Positions 1 to 8,463 of a DNA stretch of 64,000 nucleotides are shown here, piece after piece (position 1 is the first letter of the stretch; each line of letters starts with the position of its first letter). The stretch is from Pseudoxanthobacter soli DSM 19599. GTDB lineage: Bacteria > Pseudomonadota > Alphaproteobacteria > Rhizobiales > Segnochrobactraceae. The DNA lies in the NCBI RefSeq assembly GCF_900148505.1, contig NZ_FRXO01000001.1:998707-1062706 (forward strand), written 5' to 3'. Made by a program: the position numbers and the translations under genes. The notes below the pieces were generated by a model. That model did not search any database, was not told the DNA's origin, and saw only the letters and a list, made by a program, of their open reading frames with translations.

Positions 1-94
1 CGAACACCGCTGCGGCGGAATAGCAGGACAGGACCGCGTCGAACCGGGCCAGAAGGTCGGGGCGACGCTCGAAGTCGTTGAATTGTTTCAGCAT
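1..94 (-). CDS. Truncated gene at the window edge, possibly RraA-like
   Basis: Only the first 31 codons are inside the window. The ATG at 94 follows a GAGGA ribosome-binding sequence that overlaps the stop of the upstream dehydrogenase gene, so it is the last visible gene of the leftward sugar-acid operon. The visible N-terminus (MLKQFNDFERR, then a helix rich in Leu, Ala and Arg) is vaguely like the start of RraA/4-hydroxy-4-methyl-2-oxoglutarate aldolase-type proteins, which would suit a keto-acid pathway. Too little sequence is present to settle this. That it is coding is well supported by spacing and start signals; the function is a guess. Confidence 0.55.
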   Translation of the reverse strand, partial: MLKQFNDFERRPDLLARFDAVLSCYSAAAVF

Positions 95-102
95 GGTCTT
101 CC

Positions 103-1104
103 TCAGGCGCGGAGTGCCAGGGCGGCGGCGTTGACGGGGTTGCGAGGGGGCTGCCCGGTCAGGACACGGGCCACTTCCGACGCCGCGATCTCGCGGGCGG
201 CGCGGATGGATTCCTCGGAATAGTAGGCGGCGTGGGGCGTGACGATCACGTTCGGCAGGGAGAAGATCGGGTTGTCGGCGGGGTTCCACCCTGCTCTCTT
301 CGCCGGCTCCTCTTCCGGGTCATCGAGGCCGGCGCCGGCGATCCATCCTTCGGTCAAGGCGCGGTAGAGCGCCTTGTTGTCTATGGTCGGCCCACGCCCG
401 GTATTGATCACCAGTGCAGTCGGCTTCATCGCCCGGAATTCCGCCTCGGACAGGAAATGCCGTGTCTCCGCCGTCATCGGCACCTGCATCATCACGACGT
501 CCGAGATGCGCAGGAGTTCGGCCTTGTCGACCTGCCTTGCACCGTGCGCTTCGGCGACACCGGGGGCGAGATAGGGATCGCACACCACGATCCGGACGCC
601 GAAGCCCGCGGCGCGGGTGGCGATCGCCTGCCCGATCCTGCCGAAGGAGACGATGCCGACCGTCTGCCCCCGCAGCCGGTGCAGCGGGGCGGCGGATTGC
701 CAGCGCCAGATGCCGCGATGGGTGGCACGGTCGTAGGGAAAAAGCCCCCGCGCCAGGGCGAGCCACAGGCTGATGGCGTGATCGGCGACTTCCTCGGTGC
801 AATAGTCCCGCACGTTGGTGACGAGAATGCCCTTCTCGGCCGCCGCCGCGACATCGACGATATCGACGCCCACGCCGTAGCGCGCGATCACCTTGCAGTT
901 TTCCATGGCGCTGATGGTGCGTGCGCCGACGCGGGCATACTGGTTCATGATCGCGTCGCAGTCGCGCGCCGCCTCGATCAGGTCGTCCTCCGACTTTGCC
1001 TGCAGGGCCACGATTTCCGCCCCGACAGGTTCGAGAATGGATCGTTCGATCTCGACGTCGCCGTAGTCATAGTCGGTAATGACGACTTTCGGTCTTGCTG
1101 TCAT
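103..1104 (-). CDS. D-2-hydroxyacid dehydrogenase (NAD-dependent)
   Basis: A 333-residue member of the D-isomer-specific 2-hydroxyacid dehydrogenase family, which interconverts 2-keto and D-2-hydroxy acids with NAD(P)H. The dinucleotide-binding turn reads VGIVSFGRIG near residues 149-158. The substrate-binding Arg is R237 in INTGRGP, the acid is probably E266 in DDPEEEP, and the catalytic His is H291 in TPHAAYY. Overall it resembles the C-terminal-binding-protein or phosphoglycerate-dehydrogenase-like branch. It lies between the VOC gene (12 bp away) and the truncated gene (8 bp away) at the distal end of the operon. In context it probably acts on a hydroxy or keto acid made from the imported sugar; the exact substrate cannot be read from sequence. 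Confidence 0.9.
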   Translation of the reverse strand: MTARPKVVITDYDYGDVEIERSILEPVGAEIVALQAKSEDDLIEAARDCDAIMNQYARVGARTISAMENCKVIARYGVGVDIVDVAAAAEKGILVTNVRDYCTEEVADHAISLWLALARGLFPYDRATHRGIWRWQSAAPLHRLRGQTVGIVSFGRIGQAIATRAAGFGVRIVVCDPYLAPGVAEAHGARQVDKAELLRISDVVMMQVPMTAETRHFLSEAEFRAMKPTALVINTGRGPTIDNKALYRALTEGWIAGAGLDDPEEEPAKRAGWNPADNPIFSLPNVIVTPHAAYYSEESIRAAREIAASEVARVLTGQPPRNPVNAAALALRA

Positions 1105-1116
1105 CGCTGCACCCGA

Positions 1117-1611
1117 TCAAACATAGGCGCCGGCTGAATAGGTCAGTTCGTACGAGTGGCTGTAGAGCTCGAAGACGTTTCCGAACGGGTCTTCGACATA
1201 GACCATGCGGTAGGGCTTCTGGCCGGGATAGTAGTGGCGGACCTGTTGCATCCGCTGCCGACCGCCCATGCTCTCGATCAGCTTGACACGCTCTTCCAGT
1301 TTTTCGTCCTGCAGGCAGAAGTGGAACAGGCCCTTGCGCCAATATTCGAACGGGCGCTCTTCCTGAACGGTGGTGGGGAACTCGAACAGCTCGATCCCGA
1401 TGCCATCGCCCGTGGCCAGGTGGGCGATGCGGAAGCTGCCCCAGCCTTCACCGAAGACGTCGTCGCACATCTGGCCGATGGCGCTCTCGTCGTGGTGAAC
1501 GGTTGTCGGCGGCATGATCACGTAGAAATCAAAGCATTTCGAGTAGAACTCGACGGCACGTTCGATGTCCGGGACGGTAATCCCGATATGGCTGAAGGTG
1601 ACGGCGGCCAT
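1117..1611 (-). CDS. VOC (glyoxalase/bleomycin-resistance) superfamily protein
   Basis: A 164-residue single-domain VOC protein. The N-terminal half starts with the typical strand FSHIGITVPDIERAVEFY, which carries the first metal-site His. The second module begins FHFCLQDEKLEE and ends with VEDPFGNVFELYS, whose Glu is the usual last metal ligand. Members are metal-dependent lyases, isomerases or extradiol dioxygenases acting on small oxygenated substrates. The start at 1611 has a GGGAG ribosome-binding site 6 bases away. It is packed between the SDR and the D-2-hydroxyacid dehydrogenase, so a step on a dicarbonyl or keto-acid intermediate is plausible. No specific reaction can be assigned. 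Confidence 0.85.
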   Translation of the reverse strand: MAAVTFSHIGITVPDIERAVEFYSKCFDFYVIMPPTTVHHDESAIGQMCDDVFGEGWGSFRIAHLATGDGIGIELFEFPTTVQEERPFEYWRKGLFHFCLQDEKLEERVKLIESMGGRQRMQQVRHYYPGQKPYRMVYVEDPFGNVFELYSHSYELTYSAGAYV

Positions 1612-1632
1612 GGAAGGCTCCCTTTTCTGACG

Positions 1633-2421
1633 TCAAAGAATGCTACGGATGATGCCGCCCTCGATGCGGTAGGCCGCACCGTTCGAGGCGGGGGAAGACG
1701 CGACGAACGCGATCATGCGTGCGACCTCTTCGGCCTTCACGAAGCGCTGGATCAGCGAGGTCGGCTCGTCGTTGCGGAAGTAGTTGTCGATGATGCCGTC
1801 GACGGGCTGTTCCTTGGCGGCTGCCAGCCCCTCGAAATAGGCCGCGACGCCCTCGGTCCAGGTCGGTCCGGGCAGCACGGCGTTGACCGTGACGGCGGTG
1901 CCCTTGGTCAGTTCGGCCATGCCGCGGGTCAGTCCGATCATCGCCGTCTTGGTGACGGAGTAGTGGATCATCTGCGGAAGCGGCTTCACCCCGGCCTCAG
2001 AGGCGAGATTGACGACGGCACCGGTGCCGCGCGCCAGCATCTCCGGCAGAAGCGCGCGGCTCATGCGGACCGCGGTCATGACGTTGACGTTGAAGTAGTG
2101 AAACCAATCCTCGTCGGTGAGCGCTGCGAAATCCTTGACCGAGAAGATGCCGACATTGTTCACGAGGATGTCGACCGGGCCGCGGCCGGATGCAAAGGCG
2201 ATCAGCGCATCGGCGCCCTCGGCTGTGCCGAGATCCGCGTGCTGCCCGGAAACGGGCCCCAGCGGGGAAAGCCGCTCGCAGACGGCCGCCACCTCGGCCT
2301 CGGTCAGCCCGTGCAGGATGACCTCGGCACCCTCTGCCAGAAAGGTCTCTGCCGTCGCCCGCCCGATACCGGAGGCCGATCCCGTGACGAGGACGCGCTT
2401 TCCGCTCAGTTTCATGTCCAT
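1633..2421 (-). CDS. Short-chain dehydrogenase/reductase
   Basis: A classical 262-residue SDR that oxidises or reduces a hydroxyl/carbonyl with NAD(P). The cofactor motif TGSASGIG spans residues 13-20. The structural NNVG is at 88-91, with Val in place of the usual Ala. The catalytic residues are S141, Y154 and K158 (YSVTK). The ATG at 2421 has GGAG 7 bases upstream and is preferred over the internal ATG two codons later. It sits between the lactonase and VOC genes of the leftward operon. Its likely role is oxidation of a secondary hydroxyl of the sugar-derived acid, an inference from context only. Confidence 0.9.
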   Translation of the reverse strand: MDMKLSGKRVLVTGSASGIGRATAETFLAEGAEVILHGLTEAEVAAVCERLSPLGPVSGQHADLGTAEGADALIAFASGRGPVDILVNNVGIFSVKDFAALTDEDWFHYFNVNVMTAVRMSRALLPEMLARGTGAVVNLASEAGVKPLPQMIHYSVTKTAMIGLTRGMAELTKGTAVTVNAVLPGPTWTEGVAAYFEGLAAAKEQPVDGIIDNYFRNDEPTSLIQRFVKAEEVARMIAFVASSPASNGAAYRIEGGIIRSIL

Positions 2422-2439
2422 GTGAAATCTCCAGTCCGA

Positions 2440-3306
2440 TCAGCCGGCGAAGGGCCGCTCCGCGAGCCCGGCAAGGCCGGGGCGGGCGGCGAACAGCCCT
2501 CCCGCCAGCGGGGTCTCGGCGCGCTCCGTTGCGTCGGCGCCCAGTTGCGAGGTGGTGATGTAAAGTGTCGCCAGATCGTCGCCGCCGAAGGCGCAGCAGG
2601 TGGCCCGGCGCACGGGAAGGTCGATCCGGTGGGTCGCCCGCCCCTGCGCATCGAAGCGCATCACGGCCGCACCCTCCCAGACGGCATTCCAGAGGCCGCC
2701 CTCGGCGTCGACGCACGATCCGTCGGGAATGCCCGGCATCTCGACGAACACGCGGCGCGCCGCCAGATCGTCATAGGCGATGGATTCGATCCGGCGCCGG
2801 GGCGAGTCGGCAAAGAACATCGTCGCTCCATCGGGCGCAAAGCATATGGAATTGGCACACGAGACCCCGCCGAACAGCACCTCCACCGACCGATCGGCGT
2901 CGACGCGGATGACCGAGGAATCGAACGCGCCGGTTCCCTCATTCATCCCACCCACGACGAAGCGGCCATCACGGTCGGTGTGGCCGTCGTTCAGCCGGGT
3001 GTGCGGGTTGCCCGGCTCGAAGGCATGGATCCGGCTCTCGCAGCGGAAATCGGCCGACCAGAGCTCCAAACCGTCCGCAAACGCCATGATCCAGCCGCCC
3101 TGGGCCCGCGGCGCAAACGCACAGAGCCGGCCAGGCAGCGCGACGCGCCCGGAAAGGCCGTCATCGGGGCGAAACCACCACATCCCCTGCCCGTGGATAT
3201 CGGTCCACCACACACGGCGATCCGCGGGGTTCCACAGAATGCCCTCCCCGTGGCGGTTGGCGCAGTCCAGCACAGGGACCGCCTGAAGCGCGACGACCTC
3301 CTTCAT
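2440..3306 (-). CDS. SMP-30/gluconolactonase-like lactonase
   Basis: A 288-residue six-bladed beta-propeller of the SMP-30/gluconolactonase/LRE family, metal-dependent enzymes that open sugar lactones. The N-terminal HGEGILW supplies the metal-binding Glu, TRLNDGHTD lies in the Asn/Asp site region, and GIPDGSCVDAEGGLW is the signature that holds the catalytic-site Asp. The reading frame stays open far upstream, but the ATG at 3306 overlaps the stop of the GMC dehydrogenase by four bases (ATGA), so translation is probably coupled. The pairing implies that the dehydrogenase makes a lactone and this enzyme hydrolyses it. No signal peptide is visible, so it is cytoplasmic. Confidence 0.9.
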   Translation of the reverse strand: MKEVVALQAVPVLDCANRHGEGILWNPADRRVWWTDIHGQGMWWFRPDDGLSGRVALPGRLCAFAPRAQGGWIMAFADGLELWSADFRCESRIHAFEPGNPHTRLNDGHTDRDGRFVVGGMNEGTGAFDSSVIRVDADRSVEVLFGGVSCANSICFAPDGATMFFADSPRRRIESIAYDDLAARRVFVEMPGIPDGSCVDAEGGLWNAVWEGAAVMRFDAQGRATHRIDLPVRRATCCAFGGDDLATLYITTSQLGADATERAETPLAGGLFAARPGLAGLAERPFAG

Positions 3307-4934
3307 GCCGCGACCCGCTCCGAGCGGGCGCTCCGGCCCAGCATCTTTCGCATGGCGGTATCGGCGACGAGATAGGTGGCGCTGGCGGTGTTGCCGCTGA
3401 TGGGTCCGGGCATAACCGAGGCATCGACGATCCTCAGCCCATCGATCCCACGCAGGCGCAGATCGGGGTCGACCACGGCCATCGGATCGTCGGCGCGTCC
3501 CATCCGGCAGGTCCCCATCGGGTGGTAGACGGTCTTGGCGAACGCCCCGATGTGCCGGATCAGCGCCTCGCGACCGGTCACGTCCGCACCCGGCAGGGCC
3601 TCGGCGCGCAGCATCGAGGCGAGTGGCTCCTGCCGCAGGATCTCCCGCACGAGGCCGAGGCCGCGCAGCATGGTCTCCATATCCTCCGGATCCTTGAGGA
3701 AGCTTGTGAAGATGCGCGGCGTGTCGGCTGGATCGGCCGATCGAAGTTCGATCCGGCCGCGTGATTTGGGGCGCAGCAGGCACGCGTTGAGCGTGATGCC
3801 GTAGCCCTTCGGCGGGTTCGGCGTGTCCTTGTCGAGATAGATGCCCGGAACCGCGAAGAGCTGAAGATCCGGTTCCGCGGCCGTTCCATCGGACCGGATG
3901 AAGCCTCCGGCCTCCACACCGTTGGAAGAGGCCGGGCCGTCCCGGAACAGGAGATAGCGCAGGCCCGCAAGCCAGCTGCGCCAGCCGCTGTCGGTCTTGT
4001 AGTAACCCAGCGGCTCCCGGGTGAAGGCGGCGACCGGCGCCTCGACGTGATCCATGAAGTTGGCGCCCACGCCGGGCAGATCGTGCAGGACCGAAATGCC
4101 GTTGGCGCGCAGGTGATCGGCGGGACCGATGCCGGACAGCATCAGCAGCTTCGGCGAGGCGATCGCCCCCGCGGAGAGGATGATGTCACCCTGCGATCGC
4201 ACCTCGTGCGGCTGGCCGTCGCGGATGTACACGACGCCGACGGCGCGGCCCTTCTCGAACAGGATGCGTTGCACTTCGACCCCGGTGCGCAAGGTCAGCC
4301 TGCCATCGGCAGCCAGCGGGCGCAGGAAGGCGTCCACTGCGCTCCACCGCCGGGCGTCGCGCGTATTGAGCTGATAGAAGCCGACACCCGCCTGCCGTTC
4401 GCCGTTGAAATCGGCATTGAAGGCATGGCCCGCCCCCTGTGCCGCCGCCACGAAGGCGCGGCTCAGAACGTCCGTGTATCGGGGATTGGAGACATGCAGC
4501 GGCCCGCTCACGCCATGGTGGGGCGCGCCCAGAACCTCGTTCGCCTCAAGGGCGGCATAGGTGCGCCAGGCGGCTTCCGCCCCCCATGCCGCGTCACCCG
4601 TCATTTCCTCCCACAGGTCGAAGTCGCCGCGATTGCCGCGGACGTGGACCATGGCATTGACCGAGCTGCCGCCGCCCAGAACCTTGCCGTTCTGAAGGCG
4701 CGGTGCACGGCCGGCGAGTTGCGGCTCGGGTTCACCGGCATAGGGCCAGTAGAAGCGATTGGTGACGTAGTACTTGAGGAAGCCGGCCGGAATTCGGAAC
4801 AGAACGCCCTTGTCCCTCGGCCCGGCCTCCAGCAGCAGGACGCGCGCGCCTGTTTCAGTCACAAGCCGGCTGGCCGCGAGGCTGCCGCCGGGACCGCTGC
4901 CGATGACGATGTGATCGAACTGCTCGTGTCCCAT
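3303..4934 (-). CDS. GMC-family FAD-dependent oxidoreductase (choline dehydrogenase-like)
   Basis: A 543-residue glucose-methanol-choline oxidoreductase. FAD binding is shown by VIGSGPGGSLAASRL near the N-terminus and LLLEAGP after it. GMC signature 1 is GKVLGGGSSVNAMVHVRGN and signature 2 is SAGAIASPKLLMLSGIGP. The C-terminal active-site His is in VYHPMGTCRMG, followed by the ISGNT segment. There is no Tat or Sec signal, so it probably works in the cytoplasm and passes electrons to quinones or oxygen. Its start lies one base from the permease stop, and its end overlaps the lactonase start. The expected role is to oxidise the imported sugar or sugar alcohol, often at C1, feeding the lactonase. 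Confidence 0.92.
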   Translation of the reverse strand: MGHEQFDHIVIGSGPGGSLAASRLVTETGARVLLLEAGPRDKGVLFRIPAGFLKYYVTNRFYWPYAGEPEPQLAGRAPRLQNGKVLGGGSSVNAMVHVRGNRGDFDLWEEMTGDAAWGAEAAWRTYAALEANEVLGAPHHGVSGPLHVSNPRYTDVLSRAFVAAAQGAGHAFNADFNGERQAGVGFYQLNTRDARRWSAVDAFLRPLAADGRLTLRTGVEVQRILFEKGRAVGVVYIRDGQPHEVRSQGDIILSAGAIASPKLLMLSGIGPADHLRANGISVLHDLPGVGANFMDHVEAPVAAFTREPLGYYKTDSGWRSWLAGLRYLLFRDGPASSNGVEAGGFIRSDGTAAEPDLQLFAVPGIYLDKDTPNPPKGYGITLNACLLRPKSRGRIELRSADPADTPRIFTSFLKDPEDMETMLRGLGLVREILRQEPLASMLRAEALPGADVTGREALIRHIGAFAKTVYHPMGTCRMGRADDPMAVVDPDLRLRGIDGLRIVDASVMPGPISGNTASATYLVADTAMRKMLGRSARSERVAA

Positions 4935-4935
4935 G

Positions 4936-5916
4936 TCAGCCCCTGTTCCGCGATGAGAGGTTGGCGATGATCGCCGCCACGGCGATGACGAGACCCTGCA
5001 GGATCAGCTTGCTGGGTTCGGCGAAGCGCAGAGCCGTCATGAGATTGATCAGGAACATCAGCGCATAGGCTGCCGCGACCGCCCCAACGATCGAGCGCCG
5101 TCCGCCGCCGAAGGTGACCCCGCCCAGGATCGCGCCGGCGATCGAGACCATCACCACGTCGAAGCCGAGCCGTACGCTGCCCATCCCGATATAGCCGGCC
5201 TGCAACAGTCCGCCGATCGCGGCGAGCAAGCCCGCCAGCACATGCGACGCGAAGTAGGTGCGCGCCACCGGAAGGCCGGAAATCAGCGCTGCCGTCGGGT
5301 TGGCGCCGATGGCGCGAACCATGCGGCCATAGACGAGCCAGCGCAGGCACAACGCCATCACGACCATGACGCCCAGCCAGACGACGACGGCGACGGGAAC
5401 GCCGGCCACCCGATCGCGCCCGAGCCAAACCACGGCTGCATGAGCCGACCCAGGTGGATTGCCGCTGGAGAGATAGAGCACCAGCCCGGTCAGGATCGTG
5501 CCCATCGCCAGCGTCACCACCACGGAGGACGCGCGCCGGACGGCGATGAAGTAGCCGTTGACGCCGCCGACCAGCATCCCGGCCAGAAGCGGCGCCGCCA
5601 CGACCGTCACCGTGTTCATCTGCGACAAGAGCGAACTGGTCGTCAGGTAGTTCGTCAGGAGAAAGATGCCGCCGAGCGAAAGGTCGATGCTGTTGCACCG
5701 CATCAGCAGGAGCTGGGCGCAGATGGCAAAGCCGACCGGGGCAGCCTGCCGCAGGATCACCCACTGAAAATGGGATGAAAGCAATGTCGGCACCAATGCC
5801 AGCGACACCGCGATCAGGCCGGCGACCAACCAGATGGATGGTGGGCAGATCTGCATGAGACCGACGAGGCGAATCTGCCGCGGCGCGGCGGGAGCCGTTT
5901 CTGTCATGGCCATCAT
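4936..5916 (-). CDS. RbsC-type ABC sugar permease (first of a pair)
   Basis: A roughly 326-residue inner-membrane permease of the BPD_transp_2 (RbsC/AraH) family with about eight to ten hydrophobic segments. The conserved loop LLLMRCNSIDLSLGG matches the family's (V/I)DLSVG element, and FGGGRRSIVGAV corresponds to the GG...G cytoplasmic loop that contacts the ATPase. The frame is open further upstream, but GGGAGACG directly before ATG ATG GCC ATG fixes the start at 5916 or 5913. It is followed immediately by the GMC dehydrogenase. Together with the next permease it probably forms a heterodimeric channel served by the single RbsA-type ATPase. Confidence 0.9.
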   Translation of the reverse strand: MMAMTETAPAAPRQIRLVGLMQICPPSIWLVAGLIAVSLALVPTLLSSHFQWVILRQAAPVGFAICAQLLLMRCNSIDLSLGGIFLLTNYLTTSSLLSQMNTVTVVAAPLLAGMLVGGVNGYFIAVRRASSVVVTLAMGTILTGLVLYLSSGNPPGSAHAAVVWLGRDRVAGVPVAVVVWLGVMVVMALCLRWLVYGRMVRAIGANPTAALISGLPVARTYFASHVLAGLLAAIGGLLQAGYIGMGSVRLGFDVVMVSIAGAILGGVTFGGGRRSIVGAVAAAYALMFLINLMTALRFAEPSKLILQGLVIAVAAIIANLSSRNRG

Positions 5917-5924
5917 CGTCTCCC

Positions 5925-6884
5925 TCACAGGCCGAACTGGCGACGGCGGGTGAAGCTGATCGCGATCAGCAGAAGCACGCCGTTGAGGATGGATTGCAGG
6001 AAGGGCGAGACGTTCATCAGGTTCATGCCGTTGGCCAGCATGGCGAGCAGCAGGCTGCCCATCAGGGTGCCGAGTACTCCGCCGATCCCGCCGGTCATCT
6101 GCGTGCCGCCGAGCGCCACCGCGGCGAGCGAGCTGACCGTCAAGGGAAGCCCCACCGTCGCATCGCCCGACGAAATGCGGCCGGCCAGCAGCAACCCGCC
6201 GAAAGCTGCGAAGATCGCGCAGATCACATAGGCGGCGATCACCCGCCGCTGGACGGGAATGCCGTTCAGCCGCGCATTCGCAGTCGACCCGCCCAGAGAC
6301 AGGATGTGCAACCCGAGACGTGTCCGCGACAGGATCCACCAGGCTACGAAAAGGCCGACGGCACTCCAGCAGACCGCCAGCGGGATGCCGAGAAACCGCT
6401 CGTTGGCACTGGCGATCAGAAAGCCGGGAACATTCCCGCCTGGTGTGGGACGCAGGGTCAGGGCAAGCCCCGTGACGATGGAGCCCGTCGACAGCGTGGC
6501 GACGATCGGGTGAAGCCGCAAAGGTCCAACCAGAATGCCGTTCACGGCGCCGACCGCCGCGCCCGCCGCCAACGCCAGCGGCACGGCGATTTCGGGCGGC
6601 AGCGGGCTGGCGACGATGGCGGTCGCAAGGCCCACTACCGCACCGACCGACACATCGAGACCGCCGGCGAGGATCACCACCGTCTGCCCGAGCGCGACCA
6701 GCAGCAGGGGCGCCGCCTGGATCAGCAGGTTGGACAGGTTGGCGACACTGGTGAAACGGTCACTGACCGCGGCCAGAAAAAGCGCAACGATGACGAGCAG
6801 GAGGAGCGCCAGTCCTTGCGCGCCGCGGCGTGAGCGAGCCTGACCCCGAAGCGCCTGCCGCACTGCCGAAAGCACAGCCATCAC
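5925..6884 (-). CDS. RbsC-type ABC sugar permease (second of a pair)
   Basis: A 319-residue permease of the same BPD_transp_2 family. It has the typical VILAGGLDVSVGAVVGLA element after the third hydrophobic segment and ALGGTQMTGGIGGVLG as the coupling-loop region. The GTG at 6884 overlaps the ATPase stop as GTGA, and an ATG one codon later (6881) overlaps by one base as TGATG; either gives translational coupling. The two permeases are clearly different sequences rather than a recent duplication, so the transporter is probably a heterodimer. The substrate is likely a monosaccharide, sugar alcohol or sugar acid. Confidence 0.9.
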   Translation of the reverse strand: MMAVLSAVRQALRGQARSRRGAQGLALLLLVIVALFLAAVSDRFTSVANLSNLLIQAAPLLLVALGQTVVILAGGLDVSVGAVVGLATAIVASPLPPEIAVPLALAAGAAVGAVNGILVGPLRLHPIVATLSTGSIVTGLALTLRPTPGGNVPGFLIASANERFLGIPLAVCWSAVGLFVAWWILSRTRLGLHILSLGGSTANARLNGIPVQRRVIAAYVICAIFAAFGGLLLAGRISSGDATVGLPLTVSSLAAVALGGTQMTGGIGGVLGTLMGSLLLAMLANGMNLMNVSPFLQSILNGVLLLIAISFTRRRQFGL

Positions 6885-8407
6885 GACGCCCTCCTCTGCG
6901 GTTCATGAGGCCCGTCGGTGATGGCGGCATGAAGGATGCTTTCCTCGGTCACCCCACCAGAAGAGAACCCGGCGACGATCCGGCCGCCGCGGACCACCAG
7001 GATGCGGTCGCAAAGGCCAATCAGTTCGTTCATCTCGCGCGACATCAGGAGGATCGCGCCGCCGTCCTGGGCCACGAAGTCCCGCAGGATCGCGTAGATC
7101 TCGGCCTTGGCCCCGACGTCGACGCCGCGGGTCGGCTCCTCGATCAGCAGGACACGGGCGCCCGACATCAGCCAGCGGCCCAGCATCACCTTCTGCTGAT
7201 TGCCGCCCGATAGCGTCCCAACCGGCTGCACGGCGGAGGTGGCCTTGACGTGCAGCATCCGCATCATCCCTGCCACGCCGGCGCCATGGCTGCGCGCCAC
7301 CGCCCCCAGTCCCCGCTTCTGGTGCAGGCCGAGGGCCATGTTCTCGTCGATGGGAAGCGAGAGGTAGAGCCCCTCCTTCTTGCGATCCTCGGGCATGAAG
7401 ACGATGTTGTCCGCGACCTGGGCGGCCACCCCGCGTGCGGGATCGTGGCGACGGAGACCGCCATCGGCCGCGAAGGTCTCGACCGTCACGCCCGCGCAGG
7501 GTTCGGCACCGGCAAGAGCCCGCAAGATTTCGCGTTGGCCCTGCCCTTCCAGGCCCGCCAGTCCGACGATTTCGCCCTTATGCACCGTCAGGGAGACGGG
7601 AGGGACCCCCTCCCGCAGGCGCAGGTCCGTCACCCGCAGCGCGGCCTGATTGGTCGCCGTTCCGGCGCCCGGAAAATAATCCTCGAGACTGCGCCCCACC
7701 ATCATCGACACGAGGCCGTCGCGGTCGAGACTTGCGACCGGCCGGGTGTCGACCAGCCGGCCGTCCTTTAGCACCGTCACGGTGTCGCAGAGGTCGAAGA
7801 TCTCGTCGAGCCGGTGTGAAATGTAGAAGATCAGACGTCCCGCAGCCTGCAAGTCGCGGATCAGACGCTTCAGCTTCACGACGTCTTCCGCGCCCAGCGC
7901 GGCCGTCGGCTCGTCGAAGATGAAGATATCGGCATTGGCCGAAACGCCGCGGGCGATTTCGACCATCTGCTGTTCGGCGACCGTCAGCGATGCGATGAAG
8001 CGGCGTGGATCGAGATCGAGCCCCACCTCTTCGAGCACACGCCGCGCTTCGCGCAGCATCCGCGCCCGGTCGAGCGCCCCGTACCAGGTGGCGGGTTCGT
8101 GCCCCAGGAACAGGCTTTCGGCGATCGTGAGGTTCTCGATCAGCGAGAGCTCCTGGAAGACCGTCGAGACGCCTCCCCGCAGCGCCTCAAGCGGCGAAGC
8201 GAAGGCCACCTCGGCGCCGCGCAGAAGGATGCTGCCCGCATCCGGGCGCACCACGCCGCCGATGATCTTCATCAACGTGGACTTGCCCGCGCCATTCTCT
8301 CCGGTCACCGCGTGGACAGAGCCCGCACGGCCCCGCAGCGTGACGTCGCCGAGGCACATCACCCCGGCATAGGCCTTGGTCAGGCCTCTCGCCTCTAGCA
8401 GATACAT
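6881..8407 (-). CDS. RbsA-type double ATPase of sugar ABC transporter
   Basis: A roughly 508-residue fusion of two ABC nucleotide-binding domains, as in RbsA/XylG/MglA. The first has Walker [10 protein letters not shown], the signature-like VAEQQMVEIARG and Walker B IFIFDEPTA. The second has a degenerate Walker A (GLEGQGQRE), signature LSGGNQQK and Walker B VLLIEEPTRGVD, as is usual for this family, where only one site is fully active. An upstream Arg-rich extension is open in frame, but GGAGGGG four bases before the ATG at 8407 and the family alignment (MYLLEARGLTKAY) fix the start. It energises the two permeases that follow. Confidence 0.92.
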   Translation of the reverse strand: MYLLEARGLTKAYAGVMCLGDVTLRGRAGSVHAVTGENGAGKSTLMKIIGGVVRPDAGSILLRGAEVAFASPLEALRGGVSTVFQELSLIENLTIAESLFLGHEPATWYGALDRARMLREARRVLEEVGLDLDPRRFIASLTVAEQQMVEIARGVSANADIFIFDEPTAALGAEDVVKLKRLIRDLQAAGRLIFYISHRLDEIFDLCDTVTVLKDGRLVDTRPVASLDRDGLVSMMVGRSLEDYFPGAGTATNQAALRVTDLRLREGVPPVSLTVHKGEIVGLAGLEGQGQREILRALAGAEPCAGVTVETFAADGGLRRHDPARGVAAQVADNIVFMPEDRKKEGLYLSLPIDENMALGLHQKRGLGAVARSHGAGVAGMMRMLHVKATSAVQPVGTLSGGNQQKVMLGRWLMSGARVLLIEEPTRGVDVGAKAEIYAILRDFVAQDGGAILLMSREMNELIGLCDRILVVRGGRIVAGFSSGGVTEESILHAAITDGPHEPQRRAS

Positions 8408-8430
8408 CGTCCCCTCCACGGTCGGCATCC

Positions 8431-8456
8431 GCGCAGGCGGCAGAAGCCGCCTGCGC
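8431..8456 (-). other. Intra-operon hairpin between binding protein and ATPase genes
   Basis: A perfect 11-bp inverted repeat, GCGCAGGCGGC / GCCGCCTGCGC, with an AGAA loop lies in the 56-bp gap between the stop of the binding-protein gene and the ATPase start. No T-run follows. Such hairpins after binding-protein genes often stabilise the upstream mRNA or partly stop transcription, giving more binding protein than ATPase and permease. That role is inferred; the structure is plain. Confidence 0.7.
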
Positions 8457-8463
8457 CGGCGCT

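Noticed and set aside
1156..3375. Open frame of about 740 codons on the plus strand opposite the VOC, SDR and lactonase genes
   Set aside because: It is antisense to three well-supported genes, has an Arg/Gly/His-rich low-quality sequence, and arises from high GC at third positions.
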